From NCBI GenBank assembly GCA_023159155.1, contig JAJNNX010000042.1, forward strand, positions 434,001 through 498,000: a stretch of DNA of 64,000 nt, written 5' to 3'. Shown in pieces: positions 58,761 through 64,000 of this stretch (position 1 is its first letter; every line of letters starts with the position of its first letter). The position numbers and the translations under genes are program-made. This DNA is from Ustulina deusta (Eukaryota; Ascomycota; Sordariomycetes; Xylariales; Xylariaceae). Under the pieces are notes generated by a model. The model was not told the origin of the DNA and searched no databases. It saw nothing but the letters and a program-made list of their open reading frames with translations.

Positions 58761-61700
58761 GTACTAAAAAAATATAGCAAAAGTTATATAATGTTTTATA
58801 AAAACAAAAATATTAATTATATAAATATTTATTTTTAAGTTTAATATTTTACAAAATAAAGGAATACAAAAAACAAATCTATTATAGCAGCTATAAAATA
58901 ATAAATTTTTCCATAAAAAACATACTATAATAATAATTTTAATAATTATTTAAAAAAGATATAATAAAACATAAAACAACTTTATTAATATTTATAAAAG
59001 TTTTAATTAAAAAATAAAACATTTAACTAGATATAAGAAATATTTAGTTTTTTATTTATAAATATATAATAAAAAATATTATATAAAAAAAGTTTATTAG
59101 AACTTATATTATAAAAGCCTTTAAATATAATAAAACCTAAAAAAATACTAAAGATCTATAATTATTAATATAATTATAAAACTTATTATTATTTAAGTTA
59201 TAAAAGTTTACGCTAAAACTAATAATAAAACAGGTTATTAATAAATATTTAAAAAAAGAAAAAAAACAGCTAATATTAACTAGAAAAATAATAATAATTA
59301 TATCTAAAACTAAATATTACGCTTAAAAAAACAAAAACAAAAAAAACAAAAAGCAATTAATACTAACTAGTTCTAGCAAAACTAGCCAAACTATAAAAAT
59401 AATAATGCTTTATAATAATAAAACTTTAATTAAAAGTATTAAAATTTTAAAATATTTTACTATAAATATGGTTAACTATAATAAATTAGATTATTATTAT
59501 TAAGTTACAAAAAATAAAACAACTAAAATAAGTAAAAATAAAACAATAGTTACTTTAAAATATACTAATAAAATAACTAATATAATATTAAGTTTAATAA
59601 CTAATATATTATTAGGTTTAATAATTAAAACAAAAAAAACTAATAAAAATAATAAATATACTACTAATATTTTAAGTAGTAAAAACTAAATATCAATAAA
59701 TTATAAAGTTATTATAGCAAAAAAGTTATTTAGAATATAAATCTTAATAATAGTAATAAAACTGAAAACTTAATTATAAAAAAAAATATATCTATTTTTA
59801 AAAAAAAAAAAAAAAAATTTAATAAAATATATATAATTATTAAATATAACAAAATAAATAACTACTAGATATATAACCAAAACGCTATATTAAAAAATAA
59901 AAACGTACTAATAAACCTAAACATAATATTAAAAACCTATAAAAAATAAAAAATTATATTTTATTTAATAAAAATAATAAAAAACTATACTAAAAATATT
60001 TACATAAAACAAGCTAGACTAAACAAAAAAAATATTAAATAAATAGATTTTATATTAATAATACTAATTATACTAAAACTAATTAAATAAAAAATGAATA
60101 TTTAATTAAAACAAATTATTAAAGCAAACCTAAAATTATTACTTAAAAAAAAATCCAAAAAAAATTATATATTTTTAAATTTTTATTTAAAATAATATTA
60201 AAAGCTCTAAAATTAAAGTTTGCTTAGATATAAAATGTTTTAATATATTAATAAACAAAAGTTTTTTGAAAAATTTTACAAAAAACTTAAAATTCTAATA
60301 TATTAACCTTATACTTATTAATAAAGTAAAAATATAATTAGTAGTTATTTAAACTATAAATTTTAATATATATATTAAAAAATATGTTACAAAAAATATA
60401 ATATTTAAATATTTTATAATAATAATAAACATAATTAATAATTTAAAACTAAAAATATTAATTAAAACAAAATTTATATTAAAATATAAAGTTAAAATTA
60501 ACTTTATAAAAAAAATATATTTTTAAATTAGTACTAAAACTTAAAATATAAAATAAAACAAAAACTAAGCTATTTTTAATAATACTAATTTAAAAAATAT
60601 TAGCAATATATATAATAGTTATACTTACTATAATAATAATATTTATAAATATAAAGTTTATTAATTTATTAGTACTTATTAAAAAAAAAAATAGCAAAAC
60701 TATATTATTTTAAAAAAAAAAACAAAATATAGCTTATAATATAACGCTAAACAAATATTTATTAAAAGAAATGATGGTTTATAACCTATATATTTAGCTA
60801 ATTATAATATAAAAAAATGAAAAACTAAAAACTATTTTTAAGTACTAAAAAAATAAAATTATTTAAATTATCAATTAAACAAATATTATAAACTATTAAA
60901 AAAATAATAAAAACTAAAGAAATTAAACTAAAATAGTAGTATATTTAAACAAAAAATAGCTTAAAAAATATATATATGTTTTATAAAAAAACAAACAAAT
61001 AATTTAACTATACTAGTTGTAAAAATAAATATACTATTTTATAAAATAATAAAACTAATAAATATACTTATAATTAAATTAATAGCTAAAATAGCTATAA
61101 TAATAAATAATATATTATAAGTAGAAAAAATCTATAAACTATTTAATAAATATAATATTTTTTATAATAAAAACATTATACTTATGCTAAATAATCAAAA
61201 AATATAAATAGATCTAATAAATAAATAGTAAAATTAGCTTAAAAGTATTAAAATATATTTATTAAATATTAAAAATTATAAGTTTTTTAATATTAAATAT
61301 AATAAAATATATATTTAAAAAAAACTTATATTTATAAATAAACCTATTTTAGTTGTTTGTTTTATTTTATAATAACCCTGCTATATTAAATAAGCCAATA
61401 TAATAGTTTGCTATAGTATTATAATAATAAAGTTTATTTAATAAAAAGTCAATATTATAATAGATCTAATGCTTATATTGCTTAGTATTTATTAAAAAAT
61501 GAACTCTTATATAAATAGTTCTAAAAACTATTTATATATTTAAATTAAAAAAAAAAAAAAACTATCTACTATAAAATATAACAAATATATTTATAATTTT
61601 ATAGCTATTTTATTTATTTATTTAATGTTAGGTTTTGTTAATTAGACCTTTTTTTTTTTAGCTTACTTATTTATTAATAATTTAAGTTTATATTTTTATT

Positions 61701-64000
61701 ACAAAAAATATATTTATATTAGTTATTTTTATAATAATTTTAATATTTTTATAAACTTTTTTAATTAAATTATATTTAAATATTAATATCTTAAATAAAA
61801 TAAAAAGCTACTAAAATATAAATTTTTTATATTTAATAAAATTTAAATAAAACTTTTTTTAAATTGTTTTATTTTTATTTATAAAAATATTTTTTTAAAA
61901 AACAAAAAGTTTAAATAATAAATTATAAACTTTAATTTTTTAATAAATTAAATAAATTAAATTAATTAAAAAAATAAAAATACTACAAAAAAAAACTAGT
62001 TAGAACTTTTTTAAAATTTTTTTTTTTAAATTAGATTAAAATATATTTAGTTTTTTTACTACTTAGTTAATTAACTTTATTTTTTTAAAGTTAGTTAATC
62101 TAAGTATTAGTAATAAAACTATATAAATTTTTTTTTAATATTTTTTAAATATTTTTTATATATAAATATTCTTTTTATTTAAATAAATATTTAAAACTTT
62201 TTTTGTTTTAATATAAATGTAATATTTTTTTAATATTATATTGATTTTAGTTTAGTTTTATTTTAAGTTTTATTTTTAGTATAGTATTTTTTAGTATTAA
62301 TTTTAATAATAAAATATTAAATATTAAAGATATTTTTATACTTTTTAATAATTTTAAATAATAATTAGTTTTTAAAATAACTTTTTTAATTTTAAATAGT
62401 TTAATTTGTTTAAAATTAAGTTTTTGTTTAATTGTTTTGTTTTAATATTATATTTTAAAATATAAATTTTAATTTTCTTTTTTAAAATTAGCTTTAATAA
62501 TTTATTTTTATTATAATAATATTTTGTTTTATTTTAAATAAATAATAATTTATTTTATAACTTTTATTATAAGCTTATAAGTTTTTTAGTTTATATATTT
62601 ATTTTTAGTACTATAATTTTTAAAACTTTAGTTTGTTTATTATTTAGGTTAAAATTATAGTTTGCTTTAAATAATAATATATTTATAAATTTATTATTTA
62701 AATTATTATAAATATATTTTATTAATAATAATAATTTAATTTAGTTATTTTATTATCTATTAAAATAATATTAAAAGTATTGCTTAAATATTTAATTTAA
62801 TCTTTTTGTTTATTTATTTATTTATAAATAATAAATTATGAATATTTTATATTTAATTTTTAAAATTTTTATTAAAAATTTATATTTATTAAAAATATAT
62901 TTTATAATTATATAAGCTAAGTTTTTTTAAAAATTTCCTTTTTTATATAATATAAAACTTTTATATTTTATTTTTATTATTAATTTTTTTAATTTTAATA
63001 ATTTTATAATAAAATTAAATATAATAATTTTTTAAGTTTTATTTAGTAGTTTAATTATTTATATTAATTTATATAGTTTATATTTCAGTATTTTTATTTT
63101 TTTATATATATTATATTTTTGTATAACTTTTTTTAAATTTCATTTTTATTTTTAAAAAATTATATAATTATTAAATTTTAGTTTTTATTTTTAAGTTTTT
63201 TTAATAACTATTTTATTTATTTTTATAAATATTTTAAATTAATTTGTTTTAAAATTTTAGTAATATATAATATTAGTTATAATATATATATTTTTATTTT
63301 TATAAGCTAGCTATTTATATTGCTTTTAAAATTTTTAAATTTTTTTCACATTTTTAGATTAATTTTTATATTTATTTATTATAATTTATTTATATTATTA
63401 TGAATATTAATATTTGATTTTAATTTTTTTATAAAAATATTTAAAAAAAAATTTTGTTTTGTTTATAATTGTTTTGTTAACTTAGTATGTTTGTTTTTAT
63501 ATTTTTTTTTTAATATAAAAAATCTTAAAGTTAAACTAAGATAAAAACTTTTTTTTTTTATTTATTATTTATTTAATAATAAAATTTTTATAATCTAAAT
63601 ATATTTTTATTAGTTATTTTAGTTTATATAAGTACTATTTTTATTTTTTAAATATTTATATTATAGCTATAAATTTTAAAAACTTTTTTAAAAAAACTTT
63701 TACTAAATATAGCTTTTTATTTTTATTATATTAATTTAAATAACTGCTTATTATATTATTATATATATTAATTTTAATTTTAAACTTTTTATTTGAATTT
63801 AATAATTTTATTACTAAATTATTTATTACTAACTTTTTTATTTTATTAAATATTTTTTATTTTTTATTTACTTATTAAAATATTTAATTCTTTTTAATAT
63901 TATTATAAATTTAAAAAAATCTATTTTTTATTTATAAAATTTGTTTTTTTTAAGATTATTAATAATTTAATATTTTATAATATTATAAATATTTTTTTAA
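58761..64000. other. AT-rich, heavily mutated repeat-derived DNA to the window end
   Basis: Almost only A and T, no open frames and no recognisable domain. The left part probably continues the inverted retroelement copy. The block runs off the window edge, so its right limit is unseen. Confidence 0.6.

Noticed and set aside
46861..64000. Reverse transcriptase, integrase or other retroelement proteins in the AT block
   Set aside because: I looked on both strands for conserved motifs and found none that survive the mutation. Naming a superfamily would be guesswork.

Overview
The window is genomic DNA of a filamentous ascomycete (Pezizomycotina-type). The evidence is genes carrying short 50-140 nt GT-AG introns with CTAAC/CTGAC-like branch sites, families typical of such fungi (DUF3433, Fung_rhodopsin, TRI5-type terpene synthase, fungal P450, secreted M14A carboxypeptidase), and a two-compartment composition: balanced-GC gene-bearing DNA from 1 to about 36.9 kb and from 43.05 to 46.86 kb, against extremely AT-rich, repeat-derived blocks at 36.94-43.05 kb and 46.86-64.0 kb. 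The species cannot be named from the sequence.

Layout, left to right. 1.3-5.5 kb (+): large DUF3433 membrane protein. 6.5-8.0 kb (+): secreted GH13 alpha-amylase. 8.9-10.2 kb (-): intronless 2,2-dialkylglycine-decarboxylase-like PLP enzyme. 13.5-15.3 kb (+): CobW/COG0523 metal-chaperone GTPase with a long acidic tract and a His-rich tail. 16.7-17.8 kb (-): TRI5/trichodiene-synthase-type sesquiterpene synthase. 21.1-23.0 kb (-): seven-exon cytochrome P450. 23.8-25.3 kb (+): six-exon, seven-helix Fung_rhodopsin-type membrane protein, divergent from the P450. 27.9-29.7 kb (+): secreted beta-lactamase-fold serine hydrolase. 30.1-30.8 kb (+): F-box/2EXR-like protein. 31.6-32.5 kb (-): single-pass membrane protein with an extracellular Cys domain. 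33.8-35.2 kb (+): M14A carboxypeptidase. 35.35-35.82 kb (-): remnant of an unrecognised gene. 44.4-45.1 kb (+): GPI-anchored-looking secreted protein. Exon structures for the split genes were joined by hand and all close in frame.

Mobile DNA. A complete hAT element of 6,113 bp occupies 36,939-43,051, with 13-bp terminal inverted repeats (CAGGGTTGGTAAA) and a perfect 8-bp target duplication (GGTATGCC) in ordinary-GC DNA. It carries a recognisable but damaged, very AT-rich, multi-intron transposase gene and traces of a second gene on the opposite strand. The 46.9-64 kb block is heavily mutated toward TA. It contains one LTR element nested in another: outer 49,961-55,729 with duplication ATATT, inner 50,716-54,391 with duplication GTTTA. 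An inverted partial copy of the inner element starts at 57,456. The pattern fits repeat-induced point mutation (RIP).

How the genes may work together. The terpene synthase and the P450 are the only pair that look like one pathway (terpene scaffold plus oxidation). The 3.3 kb between them holds no gene but carries a striking cluster of the 7-mer TAGTGTA/TACACTA, about 15 copies, some forming perfect hairpins. The amylase, carboxypeptidase and beta-lactamase-like protein are secreted hydrolases, several with a clear TATA box about 100 nt upstream of the ATG. The other genes look like independent neighbours.
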